The notes below the pieces were generated by a model. That model had not been told where the DNA came from and did not search any database. It saw nothing but the letters and a program-made list of their open reading frames with translations. Source: Orientallactaga sibirica (lineage: Eukaryota; Chordata; Mammalia; Rodentia; Dipodidae). Taken from it: a stretch of 64,000 nucleotides of DNA. Where the stretch lies: NCBI GenBank assembly GCA_036365145.1, contig JAEOAD010001086.1:26682-90681 (forward strand), read 5' to 3'. A program made the position numbers and the translations under genes. Of this stretch, positions 46,601 to 59,899 are shown in pieces (the stretch's first letter is position 1; each line of letters opens with the position of its first letter).

Positions 46601-49600
46601 AGTTAGTGTAATTTAAGAAGATGTACAAATTAGTAGTTTCACTTCATTTCTAAAGCAGTTTGTTTAGAAAAACATACATCTTCATTGCTGAAAATTGTAC
46701 TGTGTGAAATAAGTTAGTTAAGCTTCTAGGAATCAGTTGCTTTCCTAAGAAGAAGGTTTAGTGCAGCAAGTTCAACCATTTCTAGTTAGTGTAATCTAAC
46801 AAGATGTACAACTTAGTAGTTTCGCTTCATTGCTAAAGTAGTTTGTTTAGAAAACAAACATCTTCCTTTGCGAACACTGTACTGTGTGAAATAAGCTCGT
46901 TCGGTCCTAGGAATCAGTTGCTTTCCTACGAAGAAGGTTTAGTACAGCAAGTTCAAACTTTTCTAGTTAGAGTAATCTAAGAAGATGTACAACATACTAG
47001 ATTGGCTTCATATCTAAAGTAGTTTCTTTCAAAAAGAAATATCTTCATTGCCAAACACTGTACTGTGTGAAATAAGCTAGTACGGTTCTAGGAATCATTT
47101 GCTTTCCTACGAAGAAGGGTTAGTGCAGCAACTTCAAACCTTCCTTGTTTGTGAAGTCTAAAAAGATGTACAACTTAGTAGTTTCGCTTCATTTCTAAAG
47201 TAGTTTCTTTAGAAAACAAACATCTTCATTGCCGAACACTGTACTCTGTGAAATAAGCTAGTTCGGTTCTAGGAATCAGTTGCTTTCCTACGAAGAAGGT
47301 TTAGTACAGCAAGTTCAAACATTTCTAGTTAGTGTAATTTAAGAAGATGTACAAATTAGTAGTTTCGCTTCTTTTCTAAAGCAGTTGGTTTAGAAAACAT
47401 ACATCTTCATTGCCGAAAACTGTACTGTGTGAAATAAGTTAGTTCGGTTCTAGGATTCAGTTGCTTTCCTACGAAGAAGGTTTAGTACAGCAACTTCAAA
47501 CCTTTCTAGTTAGTTTAATCTAAGAAGATGTACAAATTAGTAGTATCGCTTCATTTGTAAAGTAGTTTGTTTAGAAAACAAACATCTTCATTGCCGAACA
47601 CTGTACTGTGTGAAGTAAGCTAGTTAGGTTCTAGGAATCAGTTGCTTTCCTACGAAGAAGTTTTAGTGCAGCAAGTTCAATCTTTTCTAGTTAGTGTAAT
47701 CTAACAAGATGTACAACATACTAGATTCGCTTCATATGTAAAGTAGTTTCTTTCAAAAACAAATATCTTCATTGCCGAAAACTGTACTGTGTGAAATAAG
47801 TTAGTTTGGTTCTAGGATTCAGTTGCTTTGCTATGAAGAAGGTTTAGTGCAGAAACTTGAAACCTTCCTTGTTTGTGTAGTCTAACAAGATGTACAACTT
47901 ACTAGTTCCCCTTCATTTGTAAAGTAGTTTGTTTAGAAAACAAACATCGTCATTGCCGAACACTGTACTGTGTGAAATAAGCTCGTTCGGTCCTAGGATT
48001 TAGTTGCTTTGCTACGAAGAAAGTTTAGTGCAGCAACTTCAAACCTTCCTTGTTTGTGTAATCTAACAAGATGTACAAAATACTAGATTCGCTTCATATC
48101 TAAAGTAGTTTCTTTCAAAAACAAACATCTTCATTGCCGAACAATGTACTGTGTGAAATAAGCTCGTTCAGTCCTAGGAATCAGTTGCTTTCCTACGAAG
48201 AAGGTTTAGTGCAGCAAGTTCAAACGTTTCTAGTTAGTGTAATCTGACAAGATGTACAACATACTAGATTCGCTTCATATCTAAAGTAGTTTCTTTCAAA
48301 AAGAAACACCTTCATTGCCGAACACTGGACTGTGTGAAATAAGCTAGTTCGGTTGTAGGAATCAGTTGCTTTCCTACGACGAAGGTTTAGTGCAGCAAGT
48401 TCAAACTTTTCTAGTTAGTGCAGTCAAACAACATGTACAACTTAATAGTTTCACTTCATTTCTAAAGCAGTTTGTTTAGAAAACATACATCTTCATTGCC
48501 GAAAACTGTACTGTGTGAAATAAGTTAGTTCGGTTCTAGGAATCAGTTGCTTTCCTACGAAGAAAGTTTAGTGCAGCAACTTCAACCCTTCCTTGTGTGT
48601 GTAGTATACCAAGATGTACAACATACTAGTTTCGCTTCATTTGTAAAGTAGTTTGTTTAGAAAACAAACATCTTCATTGCCGAACACTATACTGTGTGAA
48701 GTAAGCTAGTTCGGTTCTAGGAATCAGTTTCTTTCCTACGAAGAAGGTTTAGTGCAGCAAGTTCAATCTTTTATAGTTAGTGTAATCAACAAGATGTACA
48801 ACATACTGGATTCGCTTCATATCTAAAGTAGTTTCTTTTTCAAAAACAAATATCTTCATTGCGAAAACTGTACTGTGTGAAATACGTTAGTTCGATTCTA
48901 GGATTCAGTTGCTTTCCCTACTGAAGAAGGTTTAGTGCAGCAACTTGAAACCTTCCTTGTTTGTGTAATCTAACAAGATGTACAACTTACTAGTTTTGCT
49001 TCATTTGTAAAGTAGTTTGTTTAGAAAACAAACATCTTCATTTCCGAACACTGTACTCTGTGAAAAAAGGTAGTTCGGTTCTAGGAATCAGTTGCTTTCC
49101 TATGAAGAAGGTTTAGTGCAGCAAGTTCAAACTTTTCTAGTTAGTGTAATTTAAGAAGATGTACAAATTAGTAGTTTCACTTCATTTCTAAAGCAGTTTG
49201 TTTAGAAAACATACATCTTCATTGCTGAAAATTGTACTGTGTGAAATAAGTTAGTTCGCTTCTAGGAATCAGTTGCTTTCCTACGAAGAAGGTTTAGTGC
49301 AGCAAGTTCAAACATTTCTAGTTAGTGTAATCTAACAAGATGTACAACTTAGTAGTTTCGCTTCATTGCTAAAGTAGTTTGTTTAGAAAACAAACATCTT
49401 CATTGCCGAACACTGTACTGTGTGAAATAAGCTCGTTCGGTCCTACGAATCAGTTGCTTTCCTAAGAAGAAGGTTTAGTACAGCAAGTTCAAGCTTTTCT
49501 AGTTAGTGTAATCTAAGAAGATGTACAACATACTAGATTCGCTTCATATCTAAAGTAGTTTCTTTCAAAAAGAAATGTCTTCATTGCCAAACACTGTACT

Positions 49601-52600
49601 GTGTGAAATAAGCTAGTTCGGTTCTAGGAATCATTTGCTTTCCTACGAAGAAGGGTTAGTGCAGCACATTCAAACCTTCCTTGTTTGTGAAGTCTAAAAA
49701 GATGTACAACTTAGTAGTTTCGCTTCATTTCTAAAGTAGTTTCTTTAGAAAACAAACATCTTCATTGCCGAACACTGTACTCTGTGAAATAAGCTAGTTC
49801 GGTTCTAGGAATCAGTTGCTTTCCTACGAAGAAGGTTTAGTACAGCAATTCAAACATTTCTACTTAGTGTAATTTAAGAAGATGTACAAATTAGTAGTTT
49901 CGCTTCTTTTCTAAAGCAGTTGGTTTAGAAAACATACATCTTCATTGCCGAAAACTGTACTGTGTGAAATAAGTTAGTTCGGTTCTACGATTCAGTTGCT
50001 TTCCTACGAAGAAGGTTTAGTACAGCAACTTCAAACCTTTCTAGTTAGTGTAATCTAAGAAGATGTACAAATTAGTAGTATCGCTTCATTTGTAAAGTAG
50101 TTTGTTTAGAAAACAAACATCTTCATTGCCGAACACTGTACTGTGTGAAGTAAGCTAGTTAGGTTCTAGGAATCAGTTGCTTTCCTACGAAGAAGGTTTA
50201 GTGCAGCAAGTTCAATCTTGTCTAGTTAGTGTAATCTAACAAGATGTACAACATACTAGATTCGCTTCATATGTAAAGTAGTTTCTTTCAAAAACAAATA
50301 TCTTCATTGCCGAAAACTGTACTGTGTGAAATAAGTTAGTTTGGTTCTAGGATTCAGTTGCTTTGCTACGAAGAAGGTTTATTGCAGAAACTGGAAACCT
50401 TCCTTGTTTGTGTAGTCTAACAAGATGTACAACTTACTAGTTCCCCTTCATTTGTAAAGTAGTTTGTTTAGAAAACAAACATCGTCATTGCCGAACACTG
50501 TACTGTGTGAAATAAGCTCGTTTGGTCCTAGGAATCAGTTGCTTTGCTACGAAGAAAGTTTAGTGCAGCAACTTCAAACCTTCCTTGTTTGTGTAAACTA
50601 ACAAGATGTACAAAATACTAGATTCGCTTCATATCTAAAGTAGTTTCTTTCAAAAACAAACATCTTCATTGCCGAACAATGTACTGTGTGAAATAAGCTT
50701 GTTCAGTCCTAGGAATCAGTTGCTTTCCTACGAAGAAGGTTTAGTGCAGCAAGTTCAAACTTTTCTAGTTAGTGTAATCTAACAAGATGTACAACATACT
50801 AGATTCGCTTCATATCTAAAGTAGTTTCTTTCAAAAAGAAACACCTTCATTGCCGAACACTGTTCTGTGTGAAATAAGCTAGTTCGGTTGTAGGAATCAG
50901 TTGCTTTCCTACGACGAAGGTTTAGTGCAGCAAGTTCAAACTTTTCTAGTTAGTGTAGTCAAACAACATGTACAACTTAGTAGTTTCACTTCATTTCTAA
51001 AGCAGTTTGTTTAGAAAACATACATCTTCATTGCCGAAAACTGTACTGTGTGAAATAAGTTAGTTCGGTTCTAGGAATCAGTTGCTTTCCTACGAAGAAA
51101 GTTTAGTGAAGCAACTTCAACCCTTCCTTGTCTGTGTAGTATAACAAGATGTACAACATACTATTTTCGCTTCATTTGTAAAGTAGTTTGTTTAGAAAAC
51201 AAACATCTTCTTTGCCGAACACTATACTGTGTGAAGTAAGCTACTTCGGTTCTAGGAATCAGATTCTTTCCTACGAAGAAGGTTTAGTGCAGCAAGTTCA
51301 ATCTTTTATAGTTAGTGTAATCAACAAGATGTACAACATACTAGATTCGCTTCATATCTAAAGTAGTTTCTTTCAAAAACAAATATCTTCATTGACGAAA
51401 ACTGTACTGTGTGAAATACGTTAGTTCGATTCTAGGATTCAGTTGCTTTCCTACGAAGAAGGTTTAGTGCAGCAACTTGAAACCTTCCTTGTTTGTGTAG
51501 TCTAACAAGATGTACAACTTACTAGTTTCGCTTCATTTGTAAAGTAGTTTGTTTAGAAAACAAACATCTTCATTTCCGAACACTGTACTGTGTGAAATAA
51601 GGTAGTTCGGTTCTAGGAATCAGTTGCTTTCCTACGAAGAAGGTTTAGTGCAGCACATTCAAACCTTCCTTGTTTGTGAAGTCTAAAAAGATGTACAACT
51701 TAGTAGTTTCGCTTCATTTCTAAAGTAGTTTCTTTAGAAAACAAACATCTTCATTGCCGAACACTGTACTCTGTGAAATAAGCTAGTTCGGTTCTAGGAA
51801 TCAGTTGCTTTCCTACGAAGAAGGTTTAGTACAGCAATTCAAACATTTCTACTTAGTGTAATTTAAGAAGATGTACAAATTAGTAGTTTCACTTCTTTTC
51901 TAAAGCAGTTGGTTTAGAAAACATACATCTTCATTGCGAAAAACTGTACTGTGTGAAATAAGTTAGTTCGGTTCTACGATTCAGTTGCTTTCCCTACGAA
52001 GAAGGTTTAGTACAGCAACTTCAAACCTTTCTAGTTAGTGTAATCTAAGAAGATGTACAAATTAGTAGTATCGCTTCATTTGTAAAGTAGTTTGTTTAGA
52101 AAACAAACATCTTCATTACCGAACACTGTACTGTGTGAAGTAAGCTAGTTAGGTTCTAGGAATCAGTTGCTTTCCTCTGAAGAAGGTTTAGTGCAGCAAG
52201 TTCAATCTTGTCTAGTTAGTGTAATCTAACAAGATGTACAACATACTAGATTCGCTTCATATGTAAAGTAGTTTCTTTCAAAACAAATATCTTCATTGCG
52301 AAAACTGTACTGTGTGAAATAAGTTAGTTTGGTTCTAGGATTCAGTTGCTTTGCTCTGAAGAAGGTTTATTGCAGAAACTGGAAACCTTCCTTGTTTGTG
52401 TAGTCTAACAAGATGTACAACTTACTAGTTCCCCTTCATTTGTAAAGTAGTTTGTTTAGAAAACAAACATCTTCATTGCCGAACACTGTACTGTGTGAAA
52501 TAAGCTCGTTTGGTCCTAGGAATCAGTTGCTTTGCTCTGAAGAAAGTTTAGTGCAGCAACTTCAAACCTTCCTTGTTTGTGTAAACTAACAAGATGTACA

Positions 52601-55600
52601 AAATACTAGATTCGCTTCATATCTAAAGTAGTTTCTTTCAAAAACAAACATCTTCATTGCCGAACAATGTACTGTGTGAAATAAGCTTGTTCAGTCCTAG
52701 GAATCAGTTGCTTTCCTCTGAAGAAGGTTTAGTGCAGCAAGTTCAAACTTTTTCTAGTTAGTGTAATCTAACAAGATGTACAACATACTAGATTCGCTTC
52801 ATATCTAAAGTAGTTTCTTTCAAAAGAAACACCTTCATTTACCGAACACTGTTCTGTGTGAAATAAGCTAGTTCGGTTGTAGGAATCAGTTGCTTTCCTC
52901 GATGAAGGTTTAGTGCAGCAAGTTCAAACTTTTCTAGTTAGTGTAGTCAAACAACATGTACAACTTAGTAGTTTCACTTCATTTCTAAAGCAGTTTGTTT
53001 AGAAAACATACATCTTCATTGCCGAAAACTGTACTGTGTGAAATAAGTTAGTTCGGTTCTAGGAATCAGTTGCTTTCCCTACGAAGAAAGTTTAGTGAAG
53101 CAACTTCAACCCTTCCTTGTCTGTGTAGTATAACAAGATGTACAACATACTATTTTCGCTTCATTTGTAAAGTAGTTTGTTTAGAAAACAAACATCTTCT
53201 TTGCCGAACACTATACTGTGTGAAGTAAGCTACTTCGGTTCTAGGAATCAGATTCTTTCCTACGAAGAAGGTTTAGTGCAGCAAGTTCAATCTTTTATAG
53301 TTAGTGTAATCAACAAGATGTACAACATACTAGATTCGCTTCATATCTAAAGTAGTTTCTTTCAAAAACAAATATCTTCATTGACGAAAACTGTACTGTG
53401 TGAAATACGTTAGTTCGATTCTAGGATTCAGTTGCTTTCCTACGAAGAAGGTTTAGTGCAGCAACTTGAAACCTTCCTTGTTTGTGTAGTCTAACAAGAT
53501 GTACAACTTACTAGTTTCGCTTCATTTGTAAAGTAGTTTGTTTAGAAAACAAACATCTTCATTTCCGAACACTGTACTGTGTGAAATAAGGTAGTTCGGT
53601 TCTAGGAATCAGTTGCTTTCCTACGAAGAAGGTTTAGTGCAGCAAGTTCAAACTTTTCTAGTTAGTGTAATTTAAGAAGATGTACAAATTAGTAGTTTCA
53701 CTTCATTTCTAAAGCAGTTTGTTTAGAAAACATACATCTTCATTGCTGAAAATTGTACTGTGTGAAATAAGTTAATTCGCTTCTAGGAATCAGTTGCTTT
53801 CCTACGAAGAAGGTTTAGTGCAGCAAGTTCAAACATTTCTAGTTAGTGTAATCTAACAAGATGTACAACTTAGTAGTTTCGCTTCATTGCTAAAGTAGTT
53901 TGTTTAGAAAACAAGCATCTTCATTGCCGAACACTGTACTGTGTGAAATAAGCTCGTTCGGTCCTAGGAATCAGTTGCTTTCCTACGAAGAAGGTTTAGT
54001 ACAGCAAGTTCAAACTTTTCTAGTTAGAGTAATCTAAGAAGATGTACAACATACTAGATTCGCTTCATATCTAAAGTAGTTTCTTTCAAAAAGAAATATC
54101 TTCATTGCCAAACACTGTACTGTGTGAAATAAGCTAGTTCGGTTCTAGGAATCATTTGCTTTCCTACGAAGAAGGGTTAGTGCAGCAACTTCAAACCTTC
54201 CTTGTTTGTGAAGTCTAAAAAGATGTACAACTTAGTAGTTTCGCTTCATTTCTAAAGTAGTTTCTTTAGAAAACAAACATCTTCATTGCCGAACACTGTA
54301 CTCTGTGAAATAAGCTAGTTCGGTTCTAGGAATCAGTTGCTTTCCTACGAAGAAGGTTTAGTACAGCAAGTTCAAACATTTCTAGTTAGTGTAATTTAAG
54401 AAGATGTACAAATTAGTAGTTTCGCTTCTTTTCTAAAGCAGTTGGTTTAGAAAACATACATCTTCATTGCCAAAAACTGTACTGTGTGAAATAAGTTAGT
54501 TCGGTTCTACGATTCAGTTGCTTTCCTACAAAGAAGGTTTAGTACACCAACTTCAAACCTTTCGAGTTAGTGTAATCTAAGAAGATGTACAAATTAGTAG
54601 TATCGCTTCATTTGTAAAGTAGTTTGTTTAGAAAACAAACATCTTCATTGCTGAACACTGTACTGTGTGAAGTAAGCTAGTTAGGTTCTAGGAATCAGTT
54701 GCTTTCCTACGAAGAAGGTTTAGTGCAGCAAGTTCAATCCTTTCTAGTTAGTGTAATCTAACAAGATGTACAACATACTAGATTCGCTTCATATGTAAAG
54801 TAGTTTCTTTCAAAAACAAATATCTTCATTGCCGAAAACTGTACTGTGTGAAATAAGTTAGTTTGGTTCTAGGATTCAGTTGCTTTGCTACGAAGAAGGT
54901 TTATTGCAGAAACTTGAAACCTTCCTTGTTTGTGTAGTCTAACAAGATGTACAACTTACTAGTTCCCCTTCATTTGTAAAGTAGTTTGTTTAGAAAACAA
55001 ACATCGTCATTGCCGAACACTGTACTGTGTGAAATAAGCTCGTTCGGTCCTAGGAATCAGTTGCTTTGCTACGAAGAAAGTTTAGTGCAGCAAGTTCAAA
55101 CTTTTCTAGTTAGTGTAATCTAACAAGATGTACAACATACTAGATTCGCTTCATATCTAAAGTAGTTTCTTTCAAAAGAAACACCTTCATTTGCCGAACA
55201 CTGTTCTGTGTGAAATAAGCTAGTTCGGTTGTAGGAATCAGTTGCCTTCCTACGACGAAGGTTTAGTGCAGCAAGTTCAAACTTTTCTAGTTCGTGTAGT
55301 CAAACAACATGTACAACTTAGTAGTTTTACTTCATTAATAAAGCAGTTTGTTTAGAAAACATACATCTTCATTGTTTAAAAACTGTACTGTGTGAAATAA
55401 GTTAGTTCGGTTCTAGGAATCAGTTGCTTTCTCTAAAGAAGAAAGTTTAGTGCAGCAACTTCAACCCTTCCTTGTGTGTGTAGTATAAGAAGATGTACAA
55501 CATGCTAGTTTCGATTCATTTGTAAAGTAGTTTGTTTAGAAAACAAACATCTTCATTGCCGAACACTATACTGTGTGAAGTAATCTAGTTCGGTTCTAGG

Positions 55601-58600
55601 AATCAGTTTCTTTCCTACGAAGAAGGTTTAGTGCAGCAAGTTCAATCTTTTATAGTTAGTGTAATCAACAAGATGTACAACATACTAGATTCGCTTCATA
55701 TCTAAAGTAGTTTCTTTCAAAAACAAATATCTTCATTGAAGAAAACTGTACTGTGTGAAATACGTTAGTTCGATTCTAGGATTCAGTTGCTTTCCTACGA
55801 AGAAGGTTTAGTGCAGCAACTTGAAACCTTCCTTGTTTGTGTAGTCTAACAAGATGTACAACTTACTAGTTTCGCTTCATTTGTAAAGTAGTTTGTTTAG
55901 AAAACAAACATCTTCATTTCCGAACACTCTACTGTGTGAAATAAGGTAGTTCGGTTCTAGGAATCAGTTGCTTTCCTATGAAGAAGGTTTAGTGCAGCAA
56001 GTTCAAACTTTTCTAGTTAGTGTAATTTAAGAAGATGTCCAAATTAGTAGTTTCACTTCATTTCTAAAGCAGTTTGTTTAGAAAACATACATCTTCATTG
56101 CTGAAAATTGTACTGTGTTAAATAAGTTAGTTCGCTTCTAGGAATCAGTTGCTTTCCTACGAAGAAGGTTTAGTGCAGCAAGTTCAAACATTTCTAGTTA
56201 GTGTAATCTAAGAAGATGTACAACATACTAGATTCGCTTCATATCTAAAGTAGTTTCTTTCAAAAAGAAATATCTTCATTGCCAAACACTGTACTGTGTG
56301 AAATAAGCTAGTTCGGTTCTAGGAATCATTTGCTTTCCTACGAAGAAGGGTTAGTGCAGCACCTTCAATCCTTCCTTGTTTGTGAAGTCTAAAAAGATGT
56401 ACAACTTACTAGTTTCGCTTCATTTCTAAAGTAGTTTCTTTAGAAAACAAACATCTTCATTGCCGAACACTGTACTCTGTGAAATAAGCTAGTTCGGTTC
56501 CAGGAATCAGTTGCTTTCCTACGAAGAAGGTTTAGTACAGCAAGTTCAAACATTTCTAGTTAGTGTAATTTAAGAAGATGTACAAATTAGTAGTTTCGCT
56601 TCTTTTCTAAAGCAGTTGGTTTAGAAAACATACATCTTCATTGCCGAAAACTGTACTGTGTGAAATAAGTTAGTTCGGTTCTAGGATTCAGTTGCTTTCC
56701 TACGAAGAAGGTTTAGTACAGCAACTTCAAACCTTTCTAGTTAGTGTAATCTAAGAAGATGTACAAATTAGTAGTATCGCTTCATTTGTAAAGTAGTTTG
56801 TTTAGAAAACAAACATCTTCATTGCCGAACACTGTACTGTGTGAAGTAAGCTAGTTAGGTTCTAGGAATCAGTTGGTTTCCTACGAAGAAGGTTTAGTGC
56901 AGCAAGTTCAATCTTTTCTAGTTAGTGTAATCTAACAAGATGTACAACATACTTGATTCGCTTCATATGTAAAGTAGTTTCTTTCAAAAACAAATATCTT
57001 CATTGCCGAAAACTGTACTGTGTGAAATAAGTTAGTTCGGTTCTAGGATTCAGTTGCTTTGCTACGAAGAAGGTTTAGTGCAGAAACTTGAAACCTTCCT
57101 TGTTTGTGTAGTATAACAAGATGTACAACTTACTAGTTCCCCTTCATTTGTAAAGTAGTTTGTTTAGAAAACAAACATCGTCATTGCCGAACACTGTACT
57201 GTGTGAAATAAGCTCGTTTGGTTCTAGGAATCAGTTGCTTTCCTACGAAGAAGGTTTAGTGCAGTAAGTTCAAACTTTTCTAGTTAGTGTAATCTAACAA
57301 GATGTACAACTTAGTAGTTTCACTTCATTTCTAAAGCAGTTTGTTTAGAAAACATACATCTTCATTGCTGAAAATTGTACTGTGTTAAATAAGTTAGTTC
57401 GCTTCTAGGAATCAGTTGCTTTCCTACGAAGAAGGTTTAGTGCAGCAAGTTCAAACATTTCTAGTTAGTGTAATCTAAGAAGATGTACAACATACTAGAT
57501 TCGCTTCATATCTAAAGTAGTTTCTTTCAAAAAGAAATATCTTCATTGCCAAACACTGTACTGTGTGAAATAAGCTAGTTCGGTTCTAGGAATCATTTGC
57601 TTTCCTACGAAGAAGGGTTAGTGCAGCACCTTCAATCCTTCCTTGTTTGTGAAGTCTAAAAAGATGTACAACTTAGTAGTTTCGCTTCATTTCTAAAGTA
57701 GTTTCTTTAGAAAACAAACATCTTCATTGCCGAACACTGTACTCTGTGAAATAAGCTAGTTCGGTTCTAGGAATCAGTTGCTTTCCCTGACGAAGAAGGT
57801 TTAGTACAGCAAGTTCAAACATTTCTAGTTAGTGTAATTTAAGAAGATGTACAAATTAGTAGTTTCGCTTCTTTTCTAAAGCAGTTGGTTTAGAAAACAT
57901 ACATCTTCATTGCCGAAAACTGTACTGTGTGAAATAAGTTAGTTCGGTTCTAGGATTCAGTTGCTTTCCTACGAAGAAGGTTTAGTACAGCAACTTCAAA
58001 CCTTTCTAGTTAGTGTAATCTAAGAAGATGTACAAATTAGTAGTATCGCTTCATTTGTAAAAGTAGTTTGTTTAGAAAACAAACATCTTCATTTCGAACA
58101 CTGTACTGTGTGAAGTAAGCTAGTTAGGTTCTAGGAATCAGTTGGTTTCCTACGAAGAAGGTTTAGTGCAGCAAGTTCAATCTTTTCTAGTTAGTGTAAT
58201 CTAACAAGATGTACAACATACTAGATTCGCTTCATATGTAAAGTAGTTTCTTTCAAAAACAAATATCTTCATTGCCGAAAACTGTACTGTGTGAAATAAG
58301 TTAGTTCGGTTCTAGGATTCAGTTGCTTTGCTACGAAGAAGGTTTAGTGCAGAAACTTGAAACCTTCCTTGTTTGTGTAGTCTAACAAGATGTACAACTT
58401 ACTAGTTCCCCTTCATTTGTAAAGTAGTTTGTTTAGAAAACAAACATCGTCATTGCCGAACACTGTACTGTGTGAAATAAGCTCGTTTGGTTCTAGGAAT
58501 CAGTTGCTTTCCTACGAAGAAGGTTTAGTGCAGTAAGTTCAAACTTTTCTAGTTAGTGTAATCTAACAAGATGTACAACTTAGTAGTTTCACTTCATTTC
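43700..58600 (+). repeat. 14-monomer higher-order repeat (2535 bp) with deletion derivatives
   Basis: The marker GTAATCAACAAGATG (normally GTAATCTAACAAG) lies at 46251, 48786, 51321, 53310 and 55665, with spacings 2535, 2535, 1989 and 2355. A second marker, ACACCTTCATT, lies at 45771, 48306, 50841, 52829 and 55181 with matching spacings. These are 14, 14, 11 and 13 monomers. The 11-mer lacks three monomers at a join near 51650. The 13-mer lacks one near 55090, and another monomer is missing near 56200. Upstream, variants such as AAGCTAGTTAGG (44714 and 47612) are 16 monomers apart, because two extra monomers are present at about 45060-45420. The 14-mer therefore looks derived from a 16-mer by deletion. 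Confidence 0.88.
56030..58600 (+). repeat. Tandem duplication of a 7-monomer block (1267 bp)
   Basis: The unusual TGTGTTAAATAAG occurs near 56114 and 57381, and GTACTCTGTGAAATAAG at 56472 and 57739; both pairs are 1267 bp apart. The intervening monomers match in order and in rare variants (CAGCACCTTCAATCC, GAAGTCTAAAAAG, TTGCTACGAAG). This is the most recent-looking duplication in the window and ends near 58.6 kb, where the sequence returns to unorganised monomers. Confidence 0.85.
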
Positions 58601-59899
58601 TAAAGCAGTTTGTTTAGAAAACGTACATCTTCATTGCCGAAAACTGTACTGTTTGAAATTAGTTAGTTCGGTTCTTGGAATCAGTTGCTTTCCTACGAAG
58701 AAAGTTTAGTGCAGCAACTTCAAACCTTCCTTGTTTGTGTAGTATGACAAGATGTACAACTTACTAGTTTCGCTTCATTTGTAAAGTAGTTTGTTTAGAA
58801 AACAAACATCTTCATGGCCGAACACTGTACTGTGGGAAATAAGCTAGTTCGATTCTATGAATCAGTTGCTTTCCCACGAAGAACGTTTAGTGCAGCAAGT
58901 TCAAACTTTTCTAGTTAGTATAGTCTAACAAGATGTACAACTTAGTAGTTTCACTTCATTTCTAAAGCAGTTTGTTTAGAAAATATACATCTTCATTGCC
59001 GAAAACTGTACTGTGTGAAATAAGTTAGTTCGGTTGTAGGAATCAGTTGCTTTCCTATGAAGAAGGTTTAATGCAGCAACTTCAAACTTTTCTAGTTAGT
59101 GTAATCTGAGACGATGTACAAATTAGTAGTATCGCCTCATTTCTAAAGTTGTTTGTTTAGAAAACAAACATCTTCATTGCCGAACACTGTACTGTGTGAA
59201 ATAAGCTAGTTCGGTTTAGGAATCATTTTGCTTTCCCTCTGAAGAAGGTTTAGTGCAGCAACTTCAAACCTTCCTTGTATGTGTAGTCTAACAAGATGTA
59301 CAACTTTCTAGTTTCGCTTCATTTCTAAAGTAGTTTCTTTTATAAAACAAACATCTTCATTTTGAACACTGTACTGTGTGAAATAAGCTAGTTCGGTTCT
59401 AGGAATCAGTTTGTTTTTCCCTGAAGAAGGTTTAGTGCAGCAAGTTCAAACTTTTCTAGTTAGTGTAATCTAACAAGATGTACAACATACTAGATTCGCT
59501 TCATATCTAAAGTAGTTTCTTTCAAAAACAAACATCTTCATTGCCGAAAACTGTACTGTGTGAAATAAGTTAGTTCGGTTCTAGGAATCAGTTGCTTTCC
59601 TACGAAGAAGATTTAGTGCAGCAACTTCAAACCTTCCTTGTAACAAGATGTACATCTTAGCAGTTTCTCTTCATTTGTAAAGTAGGTTGGTTAGAAAACA
59701 AACATCTTCATTGCCGAACACTGTACTGTGTGAAATAAGCTAGTTCGGTTCTAGGAATCAGTTGCTTTCCTACGAAGAAGGTTTAGTGCAGCAAGTTCAA
59801 ACATTTCTAGTTAGTACAGTCTAACAAGATGTACATCTTAGCAGTTTCGCTTCATTTGTAATGTACTTTCCTTAAAAACAAACATCTTCATTGCCGAAC

